A stretch of DNA of 64,000 nt from Pseudomonas sp. BN417 (GTDB lineage: Bacteria; Pseudomonadota; Gammaproteobacteria; Pseudomonadales; Pseudomonadaceae): positions 1 through 64,000 of the forward strand of contig NZ_SSOJ01000154.1 of assembly GCF_029871205.1 (NCBI RefSeq). The letters run 5' to 3'. A program made the position numbers and the translations under genes. A model generated the notes under the pieces. It made no database searches, was not told the DNA's origin, and saw only the letters and a list, made by a program, of their open reading frames with translations. Position 1 is the first letter of the stretch, and each line of letters begins with the position of its first letter. Of the stretch, positions 46,835 through 55,276 are shown one piece after another.

Positions 46835-47623
46835 TCAAAATTCCTTCAACTTCCGCACGAACAAGGCAAGCAATTGCGACTGGCTGCCGATACTCAGCTT
46901 CTCGTAGAGACTGCGCCGGTGCACCTTCACCGTTCCCGGGCTGATCCGCAGCCGCTGCGACACCGAGATATTGGAGTGCCCCTCCAACAACAGCCGCGCC
47001 ACCTCGCACTCCCGCGCGGTCAACACGTCCCGACCGAACTGCTCGAATACCTCACCCACCTTGTGGCTCAGGTCATCGGCAGCACAGTGGCCGTCCTGCC
47101 GATGCACCGCCCAGGCCGAACGCACCACCTGCTCCACCACCGGCGCCGCACCGCGCAGCAACTGCCGCTCTTCCTCACTGGAAGCCACCGTACCCCGCAG
47201 CCGCATCAGCGACAGCACCGCCCTGCTCTCCTCCCCCAGGCTGATGATGAAACCCAGCTTCTCGGACAAGGCCAGATCGCGGTAATAGGTACGGAAATAC
47301 TCGGTGTCACGGAAGCGCTCAGGCGCCAGCCGCCGCATGCTGTACAGCCCATCAGCCTGATCGAATACGCATGCCAGGTAGAACGGGTCCAGCAGATAGG
47401 GCCCGGCCTGGTAGTCGCTGACGAAGAGCTGCCGCAGGTCCGGCGGGAAGGTGTTGAACAGCGCCAGCGGCGGATGCCGACCTTCGTAGATGAATAGCGC
47501 GAAGTGGTCGGTGAAGGTCAGGCGTTGCAGCCAGTCGGTGAGCGCCTGTAATTGAGGGCGACCGGGAGGTTTCGCCAGTACATCGGCAACGTCCTGGGTC
47601 CATTCGGTTAGCTGTCCGTGCAT
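46835..47623 (-). CDS. LuxR-family transcriptional regulator
   Basis: A 262-residue regulator with a C-terminal LuxR/FixJ helix-turn-helix (about 190-250: LTARECEVARLLLEGHSNISVSQRLRISPGTVKVHRRSLYEKL, by segments). The N-terminal part has no receiver-domain motifs and no obvious acyl-homoserine-lactone signature, so the signal is unknown. The start MHGQLTEW at 47623 has GAGG ten bases upstream; a frame to 47743 exists but is less likely. No partner gene adjoins it. Confidence 0.88.
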   Translation of the reverse strand: MHGQLTEWTQDVADVLAKPPGRPQLQALTDWLQRLTFTDHFALFIYEGRHPPLALFNTFPPDLRQLFVSDYQAGPYLLDPFYLACVFDQADGLYSMRRLAPERFRDTEYFRTYYRDLALSEKLGFIISLGEESRAVLSLMRLRGTVASSEEERQLLRGAAPVVEQVVRSAWAVHRQDGHCAADDLSHKVGEVFEQFGRDVLTARECEVARLLLEGHSNISVSQRLRISPGTVKVHRRSLYEKLSIGSQSQLLALFVRKLKEF

Positions 47624-47876
47624 TGGATGGAACCTCACAATCCATCGAAGTAAGGCGGGGGATATCCAGGGACAGGTGGTTGGCTTCCCTCCTTGTGCGC
47701 GCAGCGCTCTCGACAGCCATGTCTGAGTCGCGCTGTGGATCACTGACCAGATTTCTGTTCAAGCCTTTGTCGCCACTGAACTTGCGCCCGCGCGAGCAAA
47801 ACCGAGCTCTTGCCCCGGCGTTAGAGGCACGGGCATAGTGTCCATCCCTGTTAAATCTTGTTCGACGACAAGGATT

Positions 47877-47898
47877 CTTGAGCAGAAATCTGCTCAAG
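47877..47898. promoter_or_regulatory. 22-bp palindrome upstream of the XRE gene
   Basis: CTTGAGCAGAAATCTGCTCAAG: 10-bp arms of perfect symmetry around AA, 10 bases before the TTG start of the XRE regulator. It is a likely self-repression operator. Confidence 0.7.
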
Positions 47899-47908
47899 TC
47901 AAGAGATT

Positions 47909-48265
47909 TTGACCAGAAAATTACTCATACCGGTTGGCGTAGGAACTCGCCTGAGAGAAGAGCGCGAACGGCTGGGCAAGAACCAGACAGAGTTCGGCGC
48001 TCTCGTTGGCGTTAGCCGCGGAACTCAGAAAGCCTACGAACTCGAACACAGCTCTCCCGATGTCAGCTACCTCTCGAAACTCCAGGATTTGGAAGTCGAC
48101 GTGCAATACGTAGTAACGGGCGCCCGGAACGATGTCGCCCGTGGCTCTCTCACTGAGCTTGAGACAACTCTCCTGCAAGCCTTCAGGGTCCTCTCCACCA
48201 GTGATCAAGAAACGCTTGCCCGGATAGCTGTCGCGCTGTCCGGCACGCCGCCTTCCGCCGCCTGA
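47909..48265 (+). CDS. XRE family helix-turn-helix regulator
   Basis: A 118-residue phage-repressor-like protein with the helix-turn-helix at about residues 12-60 (TRLREERERLGKNQTEFGALVGVSRGTQKAYELEHSSPD, by segments). The start is a TTG at 47909 with AAGAG upstream. Phage-like XRE proteins of this size often control a neighbour; the only plus-strand neighbour, the 48722 membrane protein, is 457 bases away. Confidence 0.82.
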   Translation: MTRKLLIPVGVGTRLREERERLGKNQTEFGALVGVSRGTQKAYELEHSSPDVSYLSKLQDLEVDVQYVVTGARNDVARGSLTELETTLLQAFRVLSTSDQETLARIAVALSGTPPSAA

Positions 48266-48721
48266 CATCTCAGCAGGCAGGCCAAATGGAATTGGATCAG
48301 GCGTTTGGACGAGCCTTCGTCGCAAAAAAGGGGACGGTGCAAAAAGGGGACCGTACGCTAAACGCCTAGGAAACAGGATTCACCGATCTGTCTAAGCGTC
48401 CAGCCAAGTCACCTTCCGAACTCCAGCATTAAGGGCGATGGTGTCCGCGTATTTTTAAGCGGACGCGATCGTCCTTAACGTCAGGATTTCCATGCGCCAA
48501 CGAAGCTCTTACCCAAACCGTTCAAGGCCCAGGTTTTTCAGGAGGAGCGCTCTCGAGCGCCCTTCCCGGCTGGCGGTGAAACGAATGCCGTAGGTGGTTC
48601 GGCTATGCTCAGGTGAACTGGATCTGCTTCGATCGCATTGCGCAGATCAGTTGTGGGTTGCCCGTGATGTCCCTGGAACGGGCCGCGTGGCAACCTTCCA
48701 GCCACTCCAGCTGCCTGTCGG
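48266..48721. other. Non-coding region with a 50-bp inverted repeat
   Basis: 456 bases with no supported gene. 48429-48478 is a long imperfect inverted repeat (20-base arms, 17 matching, 10-base loop). Near 48328-48350 a short sequence (aaaaaggggac) is repeated directly. The remainder is featureless. Confidence 0.5.
48429..48478. repeat. 50-bp imperfect inverted repeat
   Basis: Arms TTAAGGGCGATGGTGTCCGC and GCGGACGCGATCGTCCTTAA pair at 17 of 20 positions, with a loop gtatttttaa. The function is unknown; it is not an attC site by the core motifs. Confidence 0.75.
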
Positions 48722-49378
48722 ATGGTGGTCTTCTTGCGCAGCCTGCAATCGCTCGAGGCATTCCTCTGGAAGGTCGCGACCTGGCCCATTTCCTTTTCGC
48801 GAACGCTCTGGCGAGTGCTACGCAACCCCATCGCCGTTTCGCTCTATACCCGACGACAGCTCGAGCAGCAGCCTGACCGGCGCTTCAGGGGCATGCTCAG
48901 CCCACCGCTGATGCTGGTCCTTTCCATCGTCCTTGCCCATCTCCTCGGCTTCGCCATACCGGATCGACCTTCGCCATTGGTGTCCGGCGAGTTGCTGACG
49001 CTGCTGGTGCGCAGCTTCAGCTACGGCCTGTACGCGCTGATGCCGGCCATGGCCATGCTGCGGGTGCGGCAAGTCCGCGTGAGCCGCACCACCCTGCGCG
49101 AGCCCTTCTACATCCAGTGCTACCTGGCCTCCCCTCTTTCCATCGTGCTGATCGCGGCCAACCTGCTGGCAGGCATCCAAGTAGCGCTGGCGATGTTTCT
49201 CACCACCCTCGCCTGCATCTGGTACTTGTTCTCGCAGATCGCCCTGCTGCGCCGGCTCCTCGACTTGCCCCTGCTGCCGGCCACCTTCATCGCCATTTCC
49301 AGGTTCGTCGTCGCCACCCTGATCGTCCTGGCCCTGATGGATCTGCTGCGGTCCACATCCGTTACGCATATCGGTTGA
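48722..49378 (+). CDS. Multi-pass membrane protein, unidentified
   Basis: A 218-residue protein with about four to five hydrophobic helices: MLSPPLMLVLSIVLAHLLGF, YGLYALMPAMAML, YLASPLSIVLIAANLLAGIQ and VALAMFLTTLACIWYLFS, then a last one near VATLIVLALMDLL. A cytoplasmic basic N-terminal stretch (SRTLWRVLRNPIAV) precedes them. The layout recalls Yip1-domain membrane proteins, but I cannot name it. Signs of coding: conserved-looking helices and no in-frame stop over 218 codons. No partner gene is apparent. Confidence 0.65.
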   Translation: MVVFLRSLQSLEAFLWKVATWPISFSRTLWRVLRNPIAVSLYTRRQLEQQPDRRFRGMLSPPLMLVLSIVLAHLLGFAIPDRPSPLVSGELLTLLVRSFSYGLYALMPAMAMLRVRQVRVSRTTLREPFYIQCYLASPLSIVLIAANLLAGIQVALAMFLTTLACIWYLFSQIALLRRLLDLPLLPATFIAISRFVVATLIVLALMDLLRSTSVTHIG

Positions 49379-49748
49379 CCAACGCAACTCCATGTCTGGG
49401 TGCATACCGATCTGTCTCACTTCAATGAGCAGTTTCTGCACGCCCATGGCGTGTTGCCGTCAAAGTGGCGAGCGCAGCGGCAAGCGCAAGAAAGCGCATG
49501 ACCAACCGCCACATCGCCACACCGACGAGACGCTTCTAGCTGAGCGATGCCGCTTGCTGAAGGCTTAGCGAACGGGTTTCAGGTGCCAGCATCCAGGACA
49601 TCAGCAGACCGAACTGCGTGATGATCGCCGCTGCGTACATCGTCTGGGAGACACCACCTATAGCGGACGTCAACGGCACCCCCGATGATGCAGCGGCATT
49701 GCCATCCAACGGGGCGTCACGCTGACGGCGCTCGGCCCTAAGCGCTGG
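49379..49748. other. Intergenic region with an MFS transporter remnant
   Basis: 370 bases. The left part (49379-49535) shows nothing. The right part, 49536-49745 on the minus strand, is the degenerate end of an MFS transporter gene. Confidence 0.6.
49536..49745 (-). pseudogene. C-terminal remnant of an MFS transporter
   Basis: The minus-strand frame reads RDAPLDGNAAASSGVPLTSA, then YAAAIITQFGLLMSWMLAPE and TRSLSLQQAASLS before TAG at 49536-49538. The helix followed by APETRxLSL is the typical end of MFS permeases. No upstream part exists: an in-frame stop and the VOC gene lie directly above. Confidence 0.75.
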
Positions 49749-50228
49749 TTAACCCTTCAGCGCAGCCTCGATCGCGGCGATATCAATCTTTTGCATGCCC
49801 ATCATCGCTTCGAACGCGCGCTTGGCCGCTGTTCGATCAGGATTGGTAATGGCGGCCGTCAACACGCGTGGTGTGATCTGCCACGACAGGCCCCATTTGT
49901 CCTTGCACCATCCGCATGCGCTTGCCTGGCCACCATGACCGATGATTGCGTTCCACAAGCGGTCGGTCTCGGCTTGGTCATCGGTCGCAACCTGGAACGA
50001 GAATGCCTCGTTATGTTTGAACGCCGCCCCTCCGTTCAGACCAAGGCAAGGGATGCCCATCACCGTGAACTCGACAGTCAAGACATCGCCCTGCTTGCCA
50101 GCAGGATAGTCGCCAGGCGCGCGATGGACAGCGCCCACCACACTGTCCGGGAACGTCTCGGCATAGAACGTCGCAGCATCCAGCGCAGTGCCGTCATACC
50201 AGAGGCATATCGTGTTTTTGCTGATCAT
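49749..50228 (-). CDS. VOC/PhnB-like superfamily protein
   Basis: A 159-residue protein of the 3-demethylubiquinone methyltransferase-like PhnB branch of the VOC superfamily (CLWYDGTALDAATFYAETFPDS at the start, CLGLNGGAAFKHNEAFSFQV and CGWCKDKWGLSWQITPRVL). Members are small bicupin-like proteins with no proven enzymatic role. The ATG at 50228 has GGAGA nearby; the longer frame to 50360 is less likely. It is divergent from the LysR gene at 50405. Confidence 0.9.
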   Translation of the reverse strand: MISKNTICLWYDGTALDAATFYAETFPDSVVGAVHRAPGDYPAGKQGDVLTVEFTVMGIPCLGLNGGAAFKHNEAFSFQVATDDQAETDRLWNAIIGHGGQASACGWCKDKWGLSWQITPRVLTAAITNPDRTAAKRAFEAMMGMQKIDIAAIEAALKG

Positions 50229-50404
50229 CTTGGTTCTCCACGATTGGGACTGGTCATGGATTCTAGCCGCGCAGCCAGCCTGTCGCTTCCCGACCCACAG
50301 CAGCCAGTCGGCATAACAGTTTTCAACCAATCGCCGGAACAATGTGGCTGCTTCACCCAACCCCTTCTCGTATCATCAGCGCCTTCGCATCTGGAACGAA
50401 CTGT

Positions 50405-51370
50405 GTGAAATCGCCAACTGGAAAAGCTCCGGCTGCCCCTGATGGGACGAAGTGGGACGTAGGCGAGGCTGTCAATCAGCTCTCGTGGGACGACTTGCGC
50501 ATCATCAAGACGCTCAGTGATTGCGGCAATCGTTCGGCTACGGCCAAGAAGCTTGGCATCAATGTATCCACCGTTTCGCGCCGAGTTGCTCAAGTTGAGC
50601 GAACGCTCGGCATCGCACTGTTCGATCACCGCAAATCAGGGTATCTGCTCACCGCCGAGGGTGCTGAATTGCGAGCACTCGCCGAGCGAGTGGAGCTGGA
50701 TATCGTCAGCGTCACGCGGCGTGTTTCGCGTTCAGGCCAAGGCCCCCTCGGGAAACTTCGAATTACCACCAGCGACTCGCTGCTGCTGTACTTCTTCACC
50801 CCCATCATCGCGGACTTCAAGGCCCTGAACGAGGGGATCACCATCGAGGTGCTGGTGGGCAATGAAACCCTTAGCCTCGCCCGGGATGAATCGGATATCG
50901 CGATTCGAGCGACGAGAAAACCTGCAGAAAGCCTGGTGGGACGTAAACTGGCGAACATTGCCTGGGCACCTTACTGCTGCGCCAAGCAGATAACCTTGCC
51001 CCTTTTCGAAGAGAGCCAGGCATGGGTGTCATACTCCGCAGCGCTCTGCGGTTTGAAGGCGACAAGCTATGTCGAAAGCAGAGTCGCTGCTGAGCGCATA
51101 GCGTACCGCACCGATTCTGTTGCAGCAGCAAGCGCTGCAATCGCGGCGGGTCTGGGATTTGGATTCCTTCCCTGCATGTTGGGCGACAAAACCCCAGGGT
51201 TGGTACGCGCCGGCCCGGTGGTGCCAGAGCTTCAGGATGAGTTGTGGCTGCTGACTCACCAGGACATTCGAAAATCGTGGCGAGTCAAAGCATTCATGAC
51301 CTTCTGCGCTGCTGCCGTGGCCAGTCAAAAGCCCTTGGTCGAGGGGCAATTGATACTCCCGGTCACCTAG
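50405..51370 (+). CDS. LysR family regulator
   Basis: A LysR regulator of about 321 residues. The helix-turn-helix is near the start (SWDDLRIIKTLSDCGNRSATAKKLGINVSTVSRRVAQVERTLGIALF, by segments) and the effector domain follows. The GTG at 50405 is chosen; an ATG at 50342 would add 21 residues of poor similarity, so the exact start is uncertain. It is divergent from the VOC gene (50228) and convergent with the RidA-family gene, either of which it may control. Confidence 0.85.
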   Translation: MKSPTGKAPAAPDGTKWDVGEAVNQLSWDDLRIIKTLSDCGNRSATAKKLGINVSTVSRRVAQVERTLGIALFDHRKSGYLLTAEGAELRALAERVELDIVSVTRRVSRSGQGPLGKLRITTSDSLLLYFFTPIIADFKALNEGITIEVLVGNETLSLARDESDIAIRATRKPAESLVGRKLANIAWAPYCCAKQITLPLFEESQAWVSYSAALCGLKATSYVESRVAAERIAYRTDSVAAASAAIAAGLGFGFLPCMLGDKTPGLVRAGPVVPELQDELWLLTHQDIRKSWRVKAFMTFCAAAVASQKPLVEGQLILPVT

Positions 51371-51390
51371 ATCTAAACCGGGAGTGCAGC

Positions 51391-51852
51391 TCAGATGTCT
51401 CGGGCGCCAATCACGGCCTTGCACACGATCTCAATCAGCTGCGGACGCTGGGCAAGCCTCGACACCCCAATGATATTGCTCGCGCACTGGGGCCGCTCAG
51501 TGCCATAGGCCGCCTTGCGCACTTTGCCGACTACCGCGAACGCAGCGTCCATGTCCAGCACATAAAGCGTTTCCTCGACAACATCTTGCATAGTTGCGCC
51601 ATACAAGGCGAGCAGCTTCGAAATGTTGTCGTAAGAGACCCGCATCTGCTCTCCCATCGTAGAGAAATCACTGGGCTTACCGTCGGCGTTCAGCGGCGCC
51701 GGGGCTACCAGATGACCTTCCTCATCATGGTTGAATTGACCTGATACGTAGATCTCGTTTCCTACCCGCCGTGCCTGCGGATAGCCATACGCCTCCTCCC
51801 AGGAAACGCCCCAGTAGGCGGTCTGCTTGTTGAACGGTTGTGAAGCTGCCAT
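51391..51852 (-). CDS. RidA family (YjgF/YER057c) enamine/imine deaminase-like protein
   Basis: A 153-residue RidA-fold protein: NEIYVSGQFNHDEEGHL, then RVSYDNISKLLALYGATMQDVVEETLYVLDM and a tail with GVSRLAQRPQLIEIVCKAVIG, by segments. The canonical substrate-binding Arg of true RidA (as in xxNCIR or EIExIA) is not obvious here, so it may belong to one of the Rid2-7 subgroups, which are often metabolic rather than housekeeping. The ATG at 51852 has CAGGAGAA upstream; longer frames to 52032 are unlikely. It is divergent from the isochorismatase-family gene at 52113. Confidence 0.87.
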   Translation of the reverse strand: MAASQPFNKQTAYWGVSWEEAYGYPQARRVGNEIYVSGQFNHDEEGHLVAPAPLNADGKPSDFSTMGEQMRVSYDNISKLLALYGATMQDVVEETLYVLDMDAAFAVVGKVRKAAYGTERPQCASNIIGVSRLAQRPQLIEIVCKAVIGARDI

Positions 51853-52112
51853 TGCATTCTCCTGCACATGAGGGACCGGCTTGATCCGAATGGGTGGGCG
51901 AATGCTAGCAGCGCGATCGCGTATTTGATGGCTCATAAATGAGCCGACATGAGCGCAAAAATGCGCCACCGACAGGCGCCTTGTTTCGTTATCTTTTTGC
52001 TCGTCCTCAAGCAGTGACGCTGAGGAGTGCACTCGTGGCTACGGTAATGCCTGCAAGGTGCGGGCCCCGAGACTTGTGCGATTGAACATCATCAAGCTGA
52101 AAGGAAACAAAA

Positions 52113-52799
52113 ATGAGCAATCCTAAAACTGAAGTCCTGACTCCGCTTAATAGCCAACTGATCTTCATCGATCAGCAGCCACAGATGGCCTTCGGCGTTC
52201 AGAGCATTGACCGGCAAACGCTGAAAAACAATACCGTTGCCTTGGCCAAGGCAGCGAAGATTTTTAATGTCCCCACCACCTTCACCACGGTTGAGACAGA
52301 AAGCTTCTCAGGTCACACCTACCCCGAGCTACTCGCTGTGTTCCCGGACGCCCCGCTGCTGGAGCGCACCTCCATGAACTCCTGGGATGATCAGAAGGTA
52401 CGCGACGCACTCAAGAGAAATGGTCGCAACAAGATCATCGTCTCCGGCTTGTGGACCGAGGTATGCAATGCCACCTTCGCCCTGTCGGCAATGAACGATG
52501 CCGGCTATGAAATTTATATGGTTGCAGACGCCTCCGGCGGCACCACCAAAGAAGCCCACGATTACGCCATGCAGCGCATGATCCAGGCCGGCGTGGTACC
52601 GGTGACCTGGCAGCAGGTGCTGCTGGAATGGCAACGGGACTGGAAGAACCGCGACACCTACGACGCCGTAATGGAACTGGTAAAGGAACATTCTGGTGCA
52701 TATGGCATGGGCGTCGACTACGCCTACACCATGGTGCACAAGGCGCCTGAGCGCGTTCAGCATGGCCCCACCTTGCCGCCTGTCGCTGCATCTGTCTGA
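52113..52799 (+). CDS. Isochorismatase-family hydrolase (YcaC-like)
   Basis: A 228-residue isochorismatase-fold hydrolase with the catalytic set Asp20 (IFIDQQPQM), a Lys near residue 107, and the nucleophile Cys118 in SGLWTEVCNATFAL. Segments SGHTYPELLAVFPDAPLLERTSMNSWDD resemble E. coli YcaC. Physiological substrates of this branch are not established. The ATG at 52113 follows AAAGGAAAC. It is divergent from the RidA-family gene with a gap of about 260 bases. Confidence 0.9.
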   Translation: MSNPKTEVLTPLNSQLIFIDQQPQMAFGVQSIDRQTLKNNTVALAKAAKIFNVPTTFTTVETESFSGHTYPELLAVFPDAPLLERTSMNSWDDQKVRDALKRNGRNKIIVSGLWTEVCNATFALSAMNDAGYEIYMVADASGGTTKEAHDYAMQRMIQAGVVPVTWQQVLLEWQRDWKNRDTYDAVMELVKEHSGAYGMGVDYAYTMVHKAPERVQHGPTLPPVAASV

Positions 52800-52957
52800 G
52801 CCATCGCCAGCCCCTGCCCTGGGGGCTGTTCACGGACTTGCGAAGGGTGCGCAGTCGACTGAACCGAGTCAACGAGCCTGGCCTGGAACCTCTGGGGATT
52901 TCCAATGCCCAGCGCTGTTCGAGTCAGGCGCTCGCATCCTGTTACCTGGATTAATGG

Positions 52958-53365
52958 ATGTGTATGAACAAGGACAAATCTACCGTGCTGGCGACTCTCA
53001 CACTGGCTTCGACAGGGCAACTCAAATCCTGGCAGATAAGAACTGCCAAACAACTGATGCTGGACAGGCTGGATACCGGCATTTCAGTGACTGAACTAGC
53101 CGAAGCTTGCGCATTGTCGCGCAGTCACTTCTCACGCATGTTCAAGGAAAGCACCCGGATGCCCCCGCAGCGATGGCTGCGTGAACAGCGGGTCATGAAG
53201 AGCAGAGAGTTATTGAAGGCTTCCACGATGTTGCTCGCAGAGATCGCGCTGGAATGCGGCTTCTGCGATCAATCTCACTTCTGCCGTACATTCGTGAAGG
53301 CTGAAGGCATGACACCGCAGGCTTGGCAGCAACAAGCAATCTGCCCGATTCCGGTCGTTGCTTGA
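52958..53365 (+). CDS. Short AraC-family regulator (DNA-binding domain only)
   Basis: A 135-residue protein consisting almost only of the double helix-turn-helix AraC domain (TGISVTELAEACALSRSHFSRMFKES, then LLAEIALECGFCDQSHFCRTFVKAEGMTPQ), without a ligand domain, like SoxS/MarA-type proteins. A GTG at 52958 and an ATG at 52964 are both possible. Its neighbours are the isochorismatase-like gene and ohr; being a stand-alone activator, it may drive one of them. Confidence 0.85.
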   Translation: MCMNKDKSTVLATLTLASTGQLKSWQIRTAKQLMLDRLDTGISVTELAEACALSRSHFSRMFKESTRMPPQRWLREQRVMKSRELLKASTMLLAEIALECGFCDQSHFCRTFVKAEGMTPQAWQQQAICPIPVVA

Positions 53366-53569
53366 GACGGTAAGGCATCATCAACGCGCGAGCGAGCCCA
53401 AGCGGACTGAGGTGTAACCCCCTTGAAAATCAATTTGTTACAGCTGCAGACGATTTTTTAAAAAGCTTGCACGCTAAATTGTTGAGCGACAACTTATTGC
53501 GAATTATTAGCACGCAAATATTTAAAGCGATAACAGAATCCCCTGAAGACATTCAAAGTGAGGAAAGCC
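53366..53569. promoter_or_regulatory. AT-rich ohr promoter region
   Basis: A 204-base AT-rich gap (tttttaaaaagcttgc at about 53454-53469). 53481-53493 holds the short inverted repeat GTTG-AGCGA-CAAC, one candidate for an OhrR-type or AraC operator; the match to the known OhrR box is weak. AGGAAA before 53570 is the ohr ribosome site. Confidence 0.4.
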
Positions 53570-53989
53570 ATGAAAGTTCTCTACACCGCAGTCGCAACCG
53601 CAACCGGTGGTCGTGATGGCCGAGCCATCTCCAGCGACAAGAACCTCGACGTGAAACTGACCACTCCGAAGGAATTGGGCGGTGCCGGTGGTGATGCCAC
53701 CAACCCTGAGCAACTGTTCGCCGCTGGTTACTCGGCCTGCTTCATCGGTGCACTGAAGTTCGTCGCCAGCCAGAGCAAACGCAGCATTCCAGCCGACGCC
53801 TCGATCACTGCGCGGGTCGGCATTGGCCAGATCCCAGGCGGCTTTGGCCTGGATATCGACCTGAACATCAACCTGCCAGGCCTGGAGCAAGCCGATGCAC
53901 AAGCGTTGGTGGAAGCGGCCCACCAAGTGTGCCCGTACTCCAACGCAACCCGTGGCAACGTCGATGTCCGTATGCACGTCACCGTCTAA
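53570..53989 (+). CDS. ohr: Organic hydroperoxide resistance protein
   Basis: A 139-residue Ohr/OsmC thiol peroxidase. The catalytic Cys57 (GYSACFIGAL) and resolving Cys121 (HQVCPYSNATRGN) sit in the standard context, and the total length and sequence match P. aeruginosa Ohr closely. It reduces organic and fatty-acid hydroperoxides using lipoylated protein. The ATG at 53570 (MKVLYTAVATATGG) has AGGAAA upstream. No ohrR adjoins, as it usually does in pseudomonads, so regulation may be different here. The esterase gene follows by 32 bases. Confidence 0.95.
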   Translation: MKVLYTAVATATGGRDGRAISSDKNLDVKLTTPKELGGAGGDATNPEQLFAAGYSACFIGALKFVASQSKRSIPADASITARVGIGQIPGGFGLDIDLNINLPGLEQADAQALVEAAHQVCPYSNATRGNVDVRMHVTV

Positions 53990-54021
53990 CTTCCCGCCTC
54001 ACCAGAAACAGGAGATATGAA

Positions 54022-55035
54022 ATGAACGTTTTGAACAAAACACTCGTTGGCTCGCTCCTTGCCTTGTCGATCGGTAACGCATTCGCTGACTCTGGCGTCG
54101 AACACAACACCCAGGCATTCCTCGATGCACTGAACTCAGGCAGTGGTAAACCCATCGAGCAGCTTTCGCCGAAGGACGCCCGCGCGGTACTGACCGGCGC
54201 TCAGGCCGGGGTAAAACTGACACTGCCCAAGGCGGATGTCAGCGAGAAGACCATCACCGTCGACGGCCAGGACATCAGCTTGACCATCGTGCGTCCGGCG
54301 GGTGTGAAGGGGACCTTGCCTGTGTTCATGTACTTCCACGGCGGTGGCTGGGTGCTCGGCGACTTCCCGACCCATGAGCGCCTGGTGCGCGATCTGGTCG
54401 TCGGGTCCGGGGCGGTGGCGGTGTTCGTCAATTACACCCCGTCCCCTGAAGCGCACTACCCGACGGCGATCAACCAGGCCTACGGGGCAACCAAATGGGT
54501 GGCCGAGCACGGCAAGGAAATCAATGTAGACGGTAAGCGCCTGGCGGTAGCGGGCAACAGCGTCGGCGGCAACATGGCAGCCGTGGTCAGCCTGATGGCC
54601 AAGGATAAAGGTACCCCGGCCATTAAGTACCAGGCGCTGCTGTGGCCAGTGACCGACGCCAACTTCGAGACAGCGTCGTACAACCAGTACGCCGAGGGGC
54701 ACTTCCTCACCAAGAACATGATGAAGTGGTTCTGGGACAACTACACCACCGACCCCAAGCAACGTGCCGAGATCTACGCCTCGCCGCTGCGCGCTACCAC
54801 TGAGCAGTTGAAAGGCCTGCCGCCAGCGCTCGTCCAGACCGCGAGTGCCGATGTGCTGCGTGACGAAGGGGAAGCCTACGCTCGCAAACTGGACCAAGCC
54901 GGCGTGCCGGTCACTGCGGTGCGCTACAACGGCATGATCCATGATTACGGCTTGCTGAACGTGGTCAGCCAGGTTCCGGCGGTACGCTCTGCAATGCTGC
55001 AGGTTTCCGAAGAGCTGAAGGTTCATTTGAAGTGA
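54022..55035 (+). CDS. Secreted alpha/beta hydrolase of the hormone-sensitive lipase family
   Basis: A 337-residue esterase with a signal peptide (about 1-22, ending in GNAFA) and the family marks HGGGW (106-110, oxyanion hole), GNSVGG (Ser180 nucleophile), an acid in SADVLRDEGE and His in MIHDYG. HSL-family enzymes hydrolyse short acyl esters; the secretion signal puts it in the periplasm or outside. The ATG at 54022 has AGGAGA upstream. It is co-transcribed with ohr, a pairing that might link peroxide defence to an ester substrate. A strong terminator ends the unit. Confidence 0.92.
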   Translation: MNVLNKTLVGSLLALSIGNAFADSGVEHNTQAFLDALNSGSGKPIEQLSPKDARAVLTGAQAGVKLTLPKADVSEKTITVDGQDISLTIVRPAGVKGTLPVFMYFHGGGWVLGDFPTHERLVRDLVVGSGAVAVFVNYTPSPEAHYPTAINQAYGATKWVAEHGKEINVDGKRLAVAGNSVGGNMAAVVSLMAKDKGTPAIKYQALLWPVTDANFETASYNQYAEGHFLTKNMMKWFWDNYTTDPKQRAEIYASPLRATTEQLKGLPPALVQTASADVLRDEGEAYARKLDQAGVPVTAVRYNGMIHDYGLLNVVSQVPAVRSAMLQVSEELKVHLK

Positions 55036-55082
55036 CCCCCCACTCAAGACCGGAGATGTATGCCATGAACTGGTAATCACCG

Positions 55083-55128
55083 CCGGAAACGAAAAACCCG
55101 CTAAACAGCGGGCTTTTTCGTTTCCGGT
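55083..55128 (+). terminator. Strong bidirectional hairpin terminator
   Basis: A long perfect-to-near-perfect stem (cggaaacgaaaaacccgct with agcgggctttttcgtttccg around aaac) with T-runs inside both arms. It follows the esterase stop by about 48 bases and also ends transcripts from the other side. Confidence 0.9.
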
Positions 55129-55276
55129 GTAGCGTTAGCAGCCCTCCGCCAAGGGCACCTATGGGTCGGTTGCGGTCATTCTCAATCGGCTCCTAGCGAC
55201 CCTTTGCAGACACTCATAACGTTTGACATGAGAAGCGTCGCCCGGCTTGCCGGCTGACGTCCTATCGATGGAAGGG

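Noticed and set aside
48429-48478. Integron attC site
   Set aside because: The repeat is symmetric, but its ends do not fit the RYYYAAC and GTTRRRY core sites, and there is no integron integrase or cassette array.
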